From Pseudoscleropodium purum (Eukaryota > Streptophyta > Bryopsida > Hypnales > Brachytheciaceae): DNA of 64,000 nt. Each line of letters starts with the position of its first letter. Positions within the stretch are counted from its first letter, which is position 1. The notes beneath the pieces are model-generated. The model was not told the origin of the DNA. It worked only from the letters and a program-made list of their open reading frames with translations, and made no database searches. A program made the translations under genes and the position numbers. Location: the NCBI GenBank assembly GCA_963969395.1, contig OZ017800.1:16524479-16588478 (forward strand), read 5' to 3'. This document shows, one piece after another, positions 1-12,349 of this stretch.

Positions 1-3000
1 TCTTGTATGGGAAAATATTCATAAATTTTATTTTGATCTTTTTTAATTTTTTATGTCCTACCCAATGAGTTTTGTTTTGGACTCATTGTAGCATAAGTTT
101 TTAAAATATTCCCCTTTGGAAATTGGTATAATTTCTCTTCGAAAATCTGTGAGTGAATTTTGATTAATCTATAGAGAATCATTCACTCATTAGAAAGTTG
201 TAACATTAGTGTCATTGGTTGATTGGAAATTTTTAAAGAGTCATTGATTTGTTGGAAAGTTACAATATTAGGGGCTCTTACTTTTAAGGGGAATAAAATA
301 AAACCCTTTAACATTGCTTAATCCCTAATGATCCAAAGGGGGTGACTTTTAGGGGGAAAAAACTAAGACAACAAGACTATATTAACTCTCCTATTAGTGG
401 ATCTTTTTAGAGGAAATGTCACATAGAACCATTGTTTAAGCAACTAAGGTCACATTAAGGTCAAAAAGACTTAAAATAGATAATTGAAAACATAAATAGT
501 ATCATTCTATAATGTATCAAAAAATAAGTATTTGCTACCCAATAATGCAATACAATTAAACTATTTAATTCACATATTCCAACTTTACACATTTGATACT
601 TCCAATTCTTCATGAATAGCCTTCATCTTTAATTTAGCAACCAATTGCTACAAGCTTCAAGATCAATTGTTTAGTGCATTCTACCTAAAAGGGACTCACA
701 CTACAATGATCTCTCTCATATCACAACTAAATGCACACCTACCTAATGGAACAATAAGAAAAAATATAAATAGGCAAATAAGCTACTTTTACAATTGTTG
801 TTTTTATTGAAAGACATAACTATTACAACTTGAGTCACATATTTCCATATTTTACATGAAGACATTATGTGCTAATTTGTAGAGTGGACTATTATTACAT
901 TATATTTGAGCCACTTTCTATCCTTTCAAAGGGTATTTACAAGTCTATTTGTCACTCACTCCCTTATTTACATTCAACATGCTAGAAGAGTTCTATTGAT
1001 TCCCTATTTACACTTAAAAGAGGAACTAAATCCAAAAACAATTTTTTACTACGTGTACTTTTAAAATGAGCCAAAACTGCTAAGAACTTGAACGATTTAT
1101 TTGCTCATTATTTTGTGAGATTAGATAGAATGTAAGTATGTAACCATAGAATCTTAAATTTTACATTCATAGTAAGCACCTCAAAAATTTTCAATAGATT
1201 ACCACACAATTTAGTAGATATTTAAGTTTGAAGTTTAATTTGGGTCAATGGAAAACAAGGAAACTCACTTTGAAGGAGTATATCTCAGTGAGAATATTTC
1301 AAAACGACAACTTTTTTGAGCTCAATGAAAGACAAAAGAATTGAAAATGTTCCTTCAAAATTTCACAATATTCCAAGCATTTTCAATTTATAGACATTAG
1401 AAAAAATTCACCTACTCTAGAGGGTTGTGAGTTCCTTGGGGTTCTCAAATCATCAAACTCACAACAGTTCCTGTGTAACATAGTAGAATGATTGCCATGT
1501 CATTTTTTAAATAGTTTTTTTTCCAAAAAATAAATTTAAAAAAATTTCCACTTTTTTTTCATTTTAATAATTTTCAATTTTTTATTTTTATTTTTTCAAA
1601 TTTTCTTTTTACAACTTGGCATTCTTTAATTGTAAGGACAACAACCCTCCAACCCCCCAAAAACTCTTCTAATGAAGAGCTTGCAATGCCCAAAGGTTGC
1701 TAAAATGAGAGTAGTGTTTGTAAGAAAAACATGAAATGGGACATTTATCTTCTCCTTGAGCTCCCTAGATTTGCCCTTTTTCAGGTGGATTTGCCTTTTC
1801 CAAGGTGGGCAATAATTGCATTGGTTGGCTAACTTTTGGATCAATTTTCTAATCGAATCCAAAAAAATGAGCTATAAACTACAATACACCATACATCTTT
1901 AACACTATAAGAATGGGGCCAACTATTGATTTCAAGTTTTTTTCCCCTTTACTTTATTTGCTACCATTTTACAAATAGATATGAGTGAAAATCTTTATTT
2001 TCATTTTTCAAAGATGAAGTCATATGTCAATAAAATACAAGTCATAAAATTTTCAAATTTTTTGAAAAATTTGAAGTTACAGTGAATTTCTTAAGAAAGA
2101 AATGAAAAAAATTTATATTAAAAATAAATATCTCAAAAAATTTGAAATTTTCAACATATATGTAAATTATAGTTTAGAACATCACAATATAAATCAAAGG
2201 TTACTACATCATTCTAAAATTAGAAAATCAATAAACCATGGCTATAGGCCCAAAATTCATATTACTATAGTATATTGAAAATTGTAATTTCATTGTGTTT
2301 CCATCCTACAATCACCTATTGGACACTTAATATCCATAATAGTGTTACAAGGTTTAAAAAATTCTACAAGGTGAAGTATAATTTAGAATTTGATGAATCT
2401 ACTACTATTGAATTCATATTGTAGTATATTTTCTAAAAATATTCTTTATTTAAAAAAAAATTCAAATTTGAAAATATACAACTCAAAAAAGAAGGTCAAT
2501 GACCAAAAAATGTTATTAGGTCAATAACTATTAATAATGTTATGATCCTCCCAAGCAACAATTCAAATAAATGTTATATTCTCCAAAAGCTAAATATGCT
2601 TTTATATTTTTAAAAAGAGTTCTAAAAAATCAAAACAAAAAATCAAAAACTAGAGGATCATAATCCAAAACCCATTTTGTCCCCTATACATACAATGGCA
2701 TTGTAGGAATTCATTAGTGTCACCCAAAAAATTTGTCAACCCCAAAATTAGTATCACCACAAAATTTATTCTTATGAAAATTAACCCTAGAGCGCTCCAA
2801 TGTCCAAAATCTAGACAACAAACAGATTGAAATTCAATTTTCTTTCTCGTTACTACTTGGATGAAAGTCATCTATTTGTGGACACTCTTTATCAAGTTGT
2901 CCTATCCAACAATTGGATTTGTTGTTACTAGAATTCATATTTTTCTAAAATTACAAATGTAAAAGTGTGTCAAGCCAAAAATTGCATTGATTTTAGTTCA

Positions 3001-3600
3001 AAATTGGATTTGCAAAAATGAGGTCATAGATTAAAAGACCACAAAAATTTCAAAAAATCACCACATCAAGAAAACCTTGTTTCAAATCCATTCCAACAAG
3101 TTTTACTCCAAAAATGATAATATTTTACTTGTAATTGAATTTAGAAATAATTTAGAAATTTTCCTTTCAAAATTTATAGAAAAATATTGATGATAGCAAT
3201 GGAGAATCTAATCGTACGGATGGAATCTACAATTCAATATCTACAACTATTTGTATGTCAATTCCAAAATATTCTTCCAAATAGCACTTTATATCAATTT
3301 TTTCCAAATCATCAATTTTGGAAAACGATTCAGACATTTAGGGGTTAAGCTGAATACAATAGTATTTCAAACTGCACTAAAACAAAATATAGTGGGATTT
3401 TAGTAAATGCAATTTTAGTAAATTAGTGTCACATGCACCATTAGGACAAATCATAGGTTGGAGCAGGTAATTGAGTTCAGTAGCGATTACTAGACCAAAG
3501 AAGTCCTACAAATACATGAGATGACTGCGACATGCCACAATAATGACCGGCACAGAAAGGATTTGAAGCAAAAAATTGATGCGTTACCAAAATCACAATT
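1..3600. other. AT-rich intergenic region, no gene seen
   Basis: No reading frame here has coding character; the short frames are low-complexity A/T translations. The stretch at about 2000-2360 is a dispersed repeat described separately. A TTAA followed by TCCCTAATGATCC at 318, and an ACATTTAGGGG followed by TTAA near 3350, look like the outer ends of a roughly 3-kb TTAA-bounded element, but the interior was not matched to another copy. Confidence 0.6.
2000..2360 (+). repeat. Dispersed AT-rich repeat family R, copy 1
   Basis: This segment aligns by eye with 16540-17130 (same orientation) and 45210-45760 (opposite orientation). The best shared block reads AAACCATGG, then CATAGGCCCAAA, then TTCATATT followed by CTATA. 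It has no coding capacity. The family is probably a fragment of a non-autonomous element; its termini were not resolved. Confidence 0.6.
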
Positions 3601-4335
3601 TTACAGGTAGAAAGTGCATATTACCAAGCGAGTATTCTCAGTTGAAAGAAGAGGGATGTACAACGAGAACCCAACTTCACTGCCCGCAGATAGTGTAGTA
3701 ATAGCCTAAACGTCTCCCAAGGTATACACTCAATAGATGTGCCTACAGCACATAAACAGCATAGCTGTACAGCATTTGTCTCAAAAAATGATGTTAAATC
3801 TTATTATGCCGAAGCGACCCCAACATAATACCGAAATACATGGAAGCTATCAAATCAGAGAAGAATGATTTCAGGTGTCTGCAGAACCCGCCTAAAACAG
3901 CAAAGATTAAAGCTAAATATTCCTGCATGTACATGATGGACGTCTTTGCCAAAAGATTTGCTCGTACAATTCAATAGGCTGAAATTGAACATGAACATAG
4001 TCCCACAACAGGGCCTGAAGTACCTATATCGTAAAATATTCTCCGTGCTGTGGCTCAAGCTTCTTCTAGTGGACATACCGTAGCTGCTCCCTCGACAAAC
4101 TCTGCTCTTGCTAATTACAAAATTGCCATGCCCACCGATGCTCCAAGCGCTAGGACAGTTGCAACCAACCTCGAAAACAGTCTCTTGCTCCTCCAGTAAC
4201 AACAAAGAGTTCCGGAAGACACTTGCATGTGTCCAGCCTTGAATGTTGGGTGAATTGCATCATCGTCAAAGCAACACGATCCCGCTCAAAGAAGATATGT
4301 GCTGATCACAAAATAAAATATGTATCACACCGCTC
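3601..4335 (-). other. Probable 3' UTR and downstream flank of the At1g01500-like gene
   Basis: Base composition is clearly less AT-rich than the flank further left, and the stretch lies directly 3' of the stop codon of the minus-strand gene. No reading frame resembling a known protein was recognised. The polyadenylation site cannot be placed from sequence alone. Confidence 0.4.
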
Positions 4336-5667
4336 CTAGATGACTCTCCTCAACGTTCTGGTGGTGACCTGGTACGTTCGAACCATCAGGCCAATTCCGA
4401 TCCCAGCGCCCAGACACATGCCCAGACCAATTCCCACGCCGACCCTCACTCCGGCGTTAAACCATGTCATCTCCCCGTCTTCACCTTCAATGCCATACAC
4501 GCTGCCATTCAACTCGTAGCCCAGACCAGCTGCTAGTTTATCTCCGAGATCCATATAAGAGTTGCTTTTGTCAAGATCCGTGTATGAGTCTCTTTCCCTA
4601 ATCTGCAAACAGCACCCATTTCAGTCAGAAAAGAAGTACCAGAAGAGATGGCAAGACACTTCAATTATGTACATCCCAGACCAATAGCATTCCAAGAGGG
4701 AGCAAACGTCGGTTTTCAAGCTACATAGATAGTAGGGACGAGAATAAATATGGGAAGTAAAGACCCAACTAGCACAAGAATCGATACCGACAATAATGCA
4801 AGGACTTCCCAACGCCCTCGACACAAAACAGAAAGGTAGAGAGCTCACAAGTTGAGGCGAGCCAACCGGAATCATGCCATTCGGCGATTTGCCCAACTCC
4901 TCCGTCTCAGGAATGACATCAAGAGTCAAAACTCTGCTCATTTTCCGTCGGGCAATCAGATGCACAGTTTGCGTCAGAAAAACCGGAGTCTCGAGGTGCC
5001 GTCCCACCATCGACACCTCCATCGCTGGAGGTTTTATGAGCGACGCCGAGGAGAAGTCATGTCTGCTTTTCAAGAAAGCACATCCCGATTTCCCGACCAC
5101 ACAACGGCACTCCATAGACCAAACTTTACCACCGTTGCTACAATTCTCTGAGTGCTCTAAGGTCCCACTTACAAGCACTTCCTCTTTATTGAAGACTTCG
5201 TAACAGATTGTCCCGCTCACGCGCAGGTTGTCTGTACTTACGTACGTTGCTTCGGCAGTCTCGGTGTCTACTCTATCCCTCTTCAACGCCACACAAGCTT
5301 CCTCCGACGGAGAGATCCAACCGCCATTCACCTCTAAGGTTATTCCTATACTCCTAGACGGGAACCGCATCGTGAGAGACTCAGGAGCCTCCTCTAAACC
5401 GCACCCTGTTACTCGTACATATGTCACTCTAATGTCGAACCATGATTGCGACAACCCCGTAGGAGAGGAGTAGCCATAGCTTCCAGCGAAACAAAGAGGA
5501 CCGCCCGCGATGTCGTCGTAATCCTCCATTTCGCCCCACTCAGTGTCAATGGAGAACTTGGAAAAGCCTAACGGAGTGCTGGGAGACAGACATCGAGACG
5601 GCTCGTTCACGTCAGACTTGCTCGCTCCGAGTGTCGGCAAACTTGTCACACTCCCGCTCCCAACCAT
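4336..5667 (-). CDS. At1g01500-like plant protein with glycine-rich C-terminal membrane segment (two exons)
   Basis: Two coding exons, 5667-4849 and 4602-4336, are joined in phase 0 across a GT-AG intron (donor CAACTT|GTGAGC, acceptor TTTGCAG|ATTAGG), giving 361 residues. The body (residues about 75-240) contains SWFDIRVTYVRV, TLEVNG and LKRDRVDTETAEATYVSTD. The C-terminus has EDGEMTWFNAGVRVGVGIG followed by a Gly/Ile/Leu-rich hydrophobic stretch (about 324-348) and a basic tail. This pattern matches the plant family typified by Arabidopsis At1g01500, which databases often label 'erythronate-4-phosphate dehydrogenase family'. No dehydrogenase fold or NAD-binding motif is visible, so that label should not be taken as function. 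The C-terminal segment with its basic tail suggests tail anchoring to a membrane (inference). The start is the first ATG of the long frame. Biochemical role unknown. Confidence 0.85.
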
Positions 5668-6450
5668 TCCCTTACATATGAGCCCCCCAAGGACTCAGAA
5701 CCTCAGACACACAATTGAGTCCACCTACAAACAGCTCCTTCTTAACATCCCTCAAGGTGAACCATACTCCTTTCCTATTCTCATCAATTCGCTCCACGAT
5801 ACCCAAACCTTCCAAAACATCCTTCCTCCAAAACCTTCCTCCCTCTTCCCTACTTCAAAACTTCGCTCCGCAATATCTAAATCATCCAAAAACCTCCACA
5901 AAACGCCGCATAGCAAACTCTACAAGCTCTACTAAACCACAATCTCCATCAACACCACAATGCTCAAGAACATTGCCCTGCGCATTTCACTAATACAAAC
6001 TCCAAGTACAAAATGGAAGCTCTCACGGCTCTTGCTCCCTCATCAGTCTCGCAAGCCGCCTGCCTCATCCCCGTAAACGTCGCAAGCGCCAACTCTCAGA
6101 GACCGACTCTACTCTCTACACCAGTCAAACCACAAAAGATCCTGGACTCGCACAAACCAAATCGCACCTCCCGCACTACTCACTGTCACCCAAACTAATA
6201 ATTCCTCACCTACATCTTCTTCTCCACTCTGTAACTAAAGTGATGATTCCGAAGCGCCTTCGTCAGACCTTCGTTCGTCCCTTCTTTCCTTCCAGACTTC
6301 CTGTTCGTCCGTCTGGTTGAACCTCGGTTTCTCCGAATCAACCGTGTTCACAAGAATTAACTTAGTTTTTCATTTTTGTTTTTTCGCAGGCACTAGCAGC
6401 ACAGGTCTCGAGAGACGGATGGCTGGAATGTGAGTTCTAATAATAAAGAA
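5668..6450 (-). promoter_or_regulatory. Upstream region of the At1g01500-like gene (promoter and 5' UTR)
   Basis: C-rich, pyrimidine-biased on the plus strand and clearly less AT-rich than intergenic DNA, as expected for a 5' flank transcribed leftward. Frames on both strands are low-complexity and not protein-like. No TATA box or transcription start can be assigned with confidence. Confidence 0.35.
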
Positions 6451-7071
6451 GTGGAGTGAGCGTGTCTGAGTCAGGAAAAGAAGGAAGGCCCCGCGGATGC
6501 ATCGGACCCGGGAGTGGGAGAAAAGTCCGTTGCATGAGTGGAGGGGTGGACTGGAGGGGTGGAGTGGAGGCGGGCGCGGGCGCGGGTCCAACTGGCAGTC
6601 GCCATGGCCACCAACTCGGTGGAAAAAGGTGCAATAGATATTACGAAATCACCCGTAAGGCAAACCCTAAATTGTCAGCAGATAATATTAAAGCTGGAAT
6701 GGAGGTGAACGACGAAGGCGGTCGGTTCGGTTGGGTGGGCCTGCCTTGGTGTGACCCCCCATGCCGACGAAGTACGGACGAGCCCCATTATTCGTTCGTG
6801 GGAACTGATCCCGGAGTCGCTTACTTTGAAATAGTAAAGTTTTTCTGTTCGGGGAACCTACGTTCACAACATATAAGCGGCATGGCTGGATGTTCCCGAT
6901 GTTCCCATTGAAGAGGTAGGATATTCTGCGGTTGTCAAACATGAAAAATTCAACAAAGAGTTTGAGAATGAAAGTGGAATTGGCATTGACAAGTTAGTCC
7001 CTAAGAATTGACAATTTGCTCACGAAGTGGCTAAAAGGATTTCTAAGGTTAGTAGTTCATTGTTATTAGGT
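6451..7071. other. GC-richer unassigned stretch
   Basis: The 6450-6910 stretch is GC-rich and open in one plus frame (about 150 codons), but the translation is Gly/Arg-rich at the start and matches no family I recognise. From 6895 a frame with EEVGYSAVVKHEKFNKEF looks mildly protein-like. This could be a decayed exon or a shared promoter region. I do not call a gene. Confidence 0.3.
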
Positions 7072-7593
7072 ATTAGGCACTCAAGGTGTATAGTGACACT
7101 TTACACTCCCCCCTCAATTTTTATTTTAAATTTTACCACCCCCACCTATCATTTAGGATTTGATTTAAAAAAATTTATCTCACCCCCCTCACCCCCATCC
7201 CCTCTTGTAATCTTTAGAATCAAAGTTCTTGACAAACAATATGGGACAATTGATCATGTATCCAATATTGTATCCGTATTCAATACCCATATTCAATATC
7301 CGTATTCAATACGCATATCCAATATCCGTATTCAATACATGTATTCAATATCCGTATTTAGCACTCATATCCAGTACCCGTACCCGTATTCATATTCAAT
7401 ATTTGTATTTTATATTTGAACAGCTCAAATTAAATTTCACAAGATCAAAATCTTGTGATTTTTTGAGAAATCAACGTCAATTTTGAGGGTAAGCATTTCT
7501 TTTCAAAAAAATCAACGGCTCACAAATTTTTTGAGAGAGGAGGGGGGGAACTAATGGGAAACTAGGGTGGCAGGCGAGTTTTAGTGTATAGTA
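7072..7593 (+). mobile_element. Non-autonomous element family M1 (ATTAGGCACTC...TGTATAGT), copy 1
   Basis: About 520 bp, with homologous copies at 18461-19016 (+) and 38988-39507 (-) and a diverged relative at 44210-44530. The ends are imperfect inverted repeats: the left begins A(T/C)TAGGCACTCAA and the complement of the right end begins ACTATACACTGAA. Inside lie a pyrimidine-rich block, a variable array of about 12-bp units (TATCCGTATTCAA type, 7258-7420), a perfect hairpin CACAAGAT...ATCTTGTG at about 7438-7457, and a GAGAGAGGAGGGGGGG tract. There is no coding capacity. Confidence 0.75.
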
Positions 7594-7621
7594 TCTAAGA
7601 ATTAAAATTTTAAATGAATCT

Positions 7622-7765
7622 TTAACCCTTAAAGGATGCCACCTTCAATGATAAATGTAATCACCAAAATGCTTAGAGTATCGAACCAATCAATTTGATT
7701 TTTTGTTTCTACAGTTGAATCATCCATCAAGACATTTTTCAACCTCGTCGGCTTTTATGGGTTAA
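7622..7765. mobile_element. Possible very short TTAA-bounded element
   Basis: TTAA-CCCTTAAAGGATGCC opens the segment and ...ATGGG-TTAA closes it; the complement of the right end is TTAA-CCCATAAAAGCC. This fits the TTAA family seen at 9283, 15029 and 36529, but no second copy of the interior was found. Confidence 0.35.
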
Positions 7766-8089
7766 AATGAATTCTCATGCAACAGGTGGACAATCTAATG
7801 TTTACTCCCATTGGGTATTTAGAACAAAAAAAATGCACATCTAATGTTTCTCCAGGTGTATAATTAGAAAAATAAAGAATGGACATAGTAGGCAATTTTT
7901 GCTAAATACTTTGGTTGCGTCGAGAGTTTAGCAAGTATGTAATCATCATAAGGCAATTGTCAAAAGAAAACATGTGTATAATACTCTCAATCCAAAAGAT
8001 ATCAAAAGTGTGTGACCTTGTCATCAAAGTATACAAATAATTTATAACAATATTCAAAGTAAAAAAGAAAAATTTAATCATTGTATAGT

Positions 8090-8115
8090 TGGGATTCCTG
8101 AATAGTGTGGATTCC
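8090..8115 (+). repeat. Short direct repeat of GATTCCTGAATAG
   Basis: GATTCCTGAATAGTGTG is followed at once by GATTCCTGAATAGCATG and a third decayed unit, GATTCCTAAATA. It is a local minisatellite of about 17-bp period. Confidence 0.6.
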
Positions 8116-8817
8116 TGAATAGCATGGATTCCTAAATATTTCACGCTGTTAGATTAAGCAAAGTTGACCAGAAGATGGAGAATAAAATTTCAGAATGCTA
8201 CTAAAGATTACTTATTTAAGCATTTTCCAAACCACTATTTTATTTGGAAAAGTATTAAAAAAAAAATTGTACAGGGATGTGCCAATCCTGTTACCTTTGA
8301 CTTACTGGTACCTTGAAAAATTGAAGATAAAAAAAAATCTGCAACCAAAACCCACTAACTTACTAAACTGCAGCTGTTGGTACCAAGGACTTCACACACT
8401 GCTATGCGTTTCCACAAGGACATTTTGCAAATTGAAGTTATTTTTTGTTTTTGTTGTTTTGTTTTTTAAACCCGGGGTTTATAACATTTGCAATTGAAGT
8501 TTCCGTAGCAAAGTTCGCTTGCTTTGTAACTGAGCTTATCCTGAAGGTACTGTAAGTTAGTCCTTGCCTTGTACAGACCAGAATCTATTGAAACTTGATG
8601 TCTCGGAGCCCTAGGGTCTCGGGGCCTCCGTCAGCGCAAAATTGCAAATGTATTACTTTCCGTAAACTTAGCATGAGTTGGGTATGGCATGTGAAGCTGC
8701 CACCGGAGGCAAGTACAGTTTCAGTTGCCCATATGGACCTATTGTTGAAATCATATGTCTATTGAGAGGTGCACAACTTAAGTTTACAAGAGATCTGCAT
8801 AATAGACAAAACTATGG

Positions 8818-8876
8818 AAGGATTCCATCACCATCGTAGGATTCCATAACTATGGAAGGATTCCATAACTAAGGTA
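8818..8876 (+). repeat. Palindromic minisatellite, left part
   Basis: Tandem units of GGATTCCATAACTATGGAA. Each unit contains the inverted repeat TTCCATA-AC-TATGGAA. The array resumes at 9180-9245 on the far side of element M2, so M2 appears to have inserted into it. Confidence 0.7.
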
Positions 8877-9183
8877 GTGTGCTTTTAAAGCGACCTTTTA
8901 AGAGCTGATTGCATTTTGGGGAAGCTAAATTCATTGGAATAGTTTTCAATAAATTTTCGTAGGAAGAAAAATGGAATTGGCATCTAACCCAAGTTGTTTC
9001 GTATTTTTTGGACCTTCTTGGAATTAGTTACAAGTTTTTGAAGTTGAAAACTAGTGGTTGCTAGAAGCAACCCCCTCCTAAAATGTACACTTCTACTACA
9101 TTGAAGAAAGCAAGATGTACCTCTGTGTTAGAGGTTGCTTTTAGAGCTGGGTTGCATTTAAAACATCCTACCTTATTGAAAGA
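8868..9183 (+). mobile_element. MITE family M2 (TAAGGTAG..TTTTAAAGCGACC ends), copy 1
   Basis: About 310 bp with terminal inverted repeats: the left end reads CTAAGGTAGTGTGCTTTTAA and the complement of the right end reads ATAAGGTAGGATGTTTTAAA. Homologous copies lie at 30210-30505 (opposite strand) and, partial and diverged, at 14533-14760 and 45778-45930. The shared interior includes GGAAGCTAAA, AATTGGCAT(C/T)TAACCCAAG, CGTATTTTTTGGACCTT and CTCCTAAAATGTA. No coding capacity. Confidence 0.8.
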
Positions 9184-9245
9184 TTCCATAACTATCGAAG
9201 GATTTCATAACTATAGTAGGATTCTACAATTATTGTAGGATTTGA
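9180..9245 (+). repeat. Palindromic minisatellite, right part
   Basis: Decayed units of the same GATTCCATAACTAT(C/G)GAAG array that ends at 8876. Together the two halves flank the M2 element. Confidence 0.65.
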
Positions 9246-9282
9246 CAACTTATCTCATATGTCATTTACATTTCATTAACAT

Positions 9283-9574
9283 TTAACCCTTTGATGCTTT
9301 GATGTCCAAAATTTGGGCAATGACCAAAGAAGTGTTAACCTTTTACGTACTAAGAATTCATGATTTTAAGTTGTGGATTTTGATTGATCATATCGTAGAA
9401 AGTATAATCTATACAAATTTTTATATTATATCATTAGCTTAAATGAAGAACATTGCATGCATTGGTTTAAATAAATAATTATTAAAATAAATTAAAAATA
9501 CCCACATAAATTCTTCAAAATTGCTTAAAGAAACATGAGGCCCAATTTGGGCTTCTTAGTCCTTAAAGGGTTAA
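9283..9574. mobile_element. TTAA-bounded non-autonomous element (family T), 292 bp
   Basis: Exact TTAA at 9283-9286 followed by CCCTTTGATG, and AAAGGG immediately before exact TTAA at 9571-9574. The complement of the right end is TTAA-CCCTTTAAGGACTAAG. A second, inner inverted match is CCAAAATTTGGGC against GGCCCAATTTGGG. TTAA target duplications with CCCT-starting inverted ends are the signature of piggyBac-type elements (established). Assignment here rests on the ends only. Confidence 0.6.
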
Positions 9575-9752
9575 AGATTTTTTTGACTGCAACAAAACTT
9601 CTCATTGATATCATCCTAATCAATGCTTGGCTTTTTGAAAAGCACACTAGCTATCTATATGATGAATTTTATAGAATTCATTTGAAGTAAAGAAAATACA
9701 TATTTATAAAGATATAAGCAAAGGTATGCAAAAATTCAAGAAAAGACTCACA

Positions 9753-10120
9753 TTAAGGTATTAAATGACATTTGAGGTCTTAGGAAAGTTCTTCAAACTT
9801 GGATTTTATAATCTTTCTTAAATGGGCATTGTGTAACATGTCCAAATGATGACCAATCTATGAAGAGTTTCTGCCCTCTCTAGGGCTATGAGCAACATTA
9901 AAGAATCATTATTCAAAAGATTTATAAAACTTTCTAATATTAAAACTACAAGGTCAAATTGTAATTCAAAACCCTTAAACTTAGATAGATAGATGCATCT
10001 TGTGAAGACAAAGAGAATGATACTTAGGAAGTTCACATGTAGTTGAATCTTAGAGTGTTTTACTTGAAGATTCTTTAAAAATTTAGTAGCCCTCAAACTA
10101 GATTTGTCATAAAGGGTTAA
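9753..10120 (+). mobile_element. TTAA-bounded element (family T), copy related to 39596-39953
   Basis: It begins TTAAGGTATTAAATGACATT and ends AAAGGG-TTAA at 10117-10120. The reverse complement of 39596-39953 starts TTAACCCTTAAAAGGACATT and then runs parallel to this copy, with CTTTCTTAAATGGGCAT and GAAGTTCACATGTAGTTGA in common. No coding capacity. Confidence 0.55.
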
Positions 10121-12340
10121 AATAACAACATCTAAAATCATCTAAATAGAGATTGAACATAGTTGGTATTACCCCCTAAAGGATCAAACCCATTGAGAAA
10201 TGGCCAAATATCATATTTAAGCTAAATTTAGACTTTTCAATTATGTTAATATATCAATCTTGTATATTTTGTAAGAAATATTATGGATTGTCTATTAGTA
10301 ATAAAAAAAATTCAAGTGTCATTATTTTGTGGAAAATTGTCATTGTTATAATTTTTTTAGCAAAAAACAAAAACAAATTAATAACTATGGCAAAAAAATC
10401 CAATTAATTTGAATTCTTTTCAAGAAATATAGGTAGCAATGGAGATTGGTGTAAGTATTTATCAATTAATTATTTCAAATCGAACACCAAAATACCCTTG
10501 CTAATGATCTTTACATCAAATGCCACTGTTGAAGTAAATTTATCCTTATATATATATAATTCCTGTATTTTTCAATGGGAAAAAAATACATTTCCTATTG
10601 ATTTTGATTTTTCAAAATTTTTGATGGAAAAATCAAATTGTTGTAATTTTTAAGGTAAAAAATGAAAGCAAATGTAAATCAATTATAATATATATTTGGA
10701 TTATTTGAATTTTTATCATAAATGAAGGTTAGAATGAGAAATAAAATTTTCTAATTTAAATTTAAAGACCATTTAGAAAGAAAAAGAATACTAACAAAAC
10801 CCACAATATTGTGTAAATTTGATTTTAACTCATAGACCTTGCAATTGCAATCATTTTTCCATTTTTGGATTTTTTCCAAAACATGCAATGGAATAAAAAC
10901 AAAACTTATCAATCTTCATTTTCTTAGTTTGAAGCAAACATCAAAAATGGTTATTTGAAATTTACAATCGAGGCACATCTACTTTTGAAATGCCTAAACC
11001 TTTGAATGTTAATGAATTACAAAAGGATTTGTTAGGTCTTGTTTTTATTCAATAGGGGATCTACATTCTCTTAGAATGCATGTTTTGGACAACATAAGAA
11101 TCATTTAAAAAATTTTAAAACATGGTGATGACAAATGTATGCAAAATCAACTCAAAGCTCTTCTAATTGGAGGTCAAACTTTTTAGGCAAGAATTTGTAA
11201 GGGTCAATTTGAAAACATGTCACAATGAATTGCAATTCAAACTAAATTACCGTCAAGGATATACCATAGCCTAAGGTCACCTTCAACAAAAAATAATTGA
11301 AATTTTTGAAGCCAAGTGGTTTTGGAAATTAACCATAAGCCATTTTGTCGAATCCAAGGGAAAAAAATCAAATATAAAGAAAGTTAATATGTTGGAAAAG
11401 ACACCTATTCAACTTGATCCCATATCATCCAAAACTCATTCCTTTAACTTTACAATAAAGTAGGGACACTAGAAAAAGTGATATGAATTCACTAAAAACC
11501 ATGACTCTCTCTCTCTATATATATCACCTTCCTATCCAATGAAGAAAAACATTCAACTTCCAAGAATAATTTTAGGGTTGTCAAAAGTTAATTAAAAAAA
11601 AACTATTTCACAATTGTCAAATAATAACTTCTTAAAAAATAAAAAATAACCCACCAAACCTTCACCCTTCCAATTTTAAATGATCATTTGACAAAAACGT
11701 GCCGATATATATATATATATGTCATCATTTCAAGCCACAAAACTGATAATGAATTTCAATATGAATCTCAGTTGAACTCGTACACTACTTGTACAACTCA
11801 ACCGAAAAGTTTTCAATCATATGAAAAAGATTCTTTGTTGAAAATGAGCAAACTTTTTCGAATATCTGCAACCACAACACCGTTTTAATTTGATGTGGGT
11901 GAGTCATCCTGGCCAACATCCAGATGGCACCCGGGGACAACGACAGACTAGATAAAAAAGCAAGAGTAGTGTATTTGTTGCAAAGGGGTTGGTTGCCTAG
12001 TAAAATAAATTTAAAAGATTCAGAAATTAATGGGCCCAGTAAGGTGAGGCTCATATGAATTCAGCCATCTCCTCCATGAGCTTGAAGTTTTTAATTTATT
12101 AATTTGGTGGCGTCCTACCCTAACTTACATTTTTATTTATATATTTATATATTTTTTTATGAAACAAAGTTGTAACTTACATTTGAAATGTGTGGAAGAA
12201 AGTAAGATATGGCCCATGTTGAGCCTTTGGTGGTCAAGATGCCATGTAAGTTAGTAACAGTGATATTTTTGGCGGAATGGATAGACAGAATTTTTGGTTT
12301 GTAGAGCCCAAAATGGGCAACCAATTATGACCTATATTTG
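10121..12340. other. AT-rich intergenic region, no gene seen
   Basis: Only A/T-rich low-complexity frames are present. Simple repeats include TA tracts near 10550, CT and TA tracts at 11508-11524, and a TA tract at 11707-11720. The moderately GC-richer 11890-12060 shows no recognisable exon. Confidence 0.55.
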
Positions 12341-12349
12341 GGAAGAATA

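Noticed and set aside
4852..5935. Plus-strand frames over the At1g01500-like gene
   Set aside because: They are shadows of the minus-strand exons. The minus frame has family motifs and clean splice sites; the plus frames do not.
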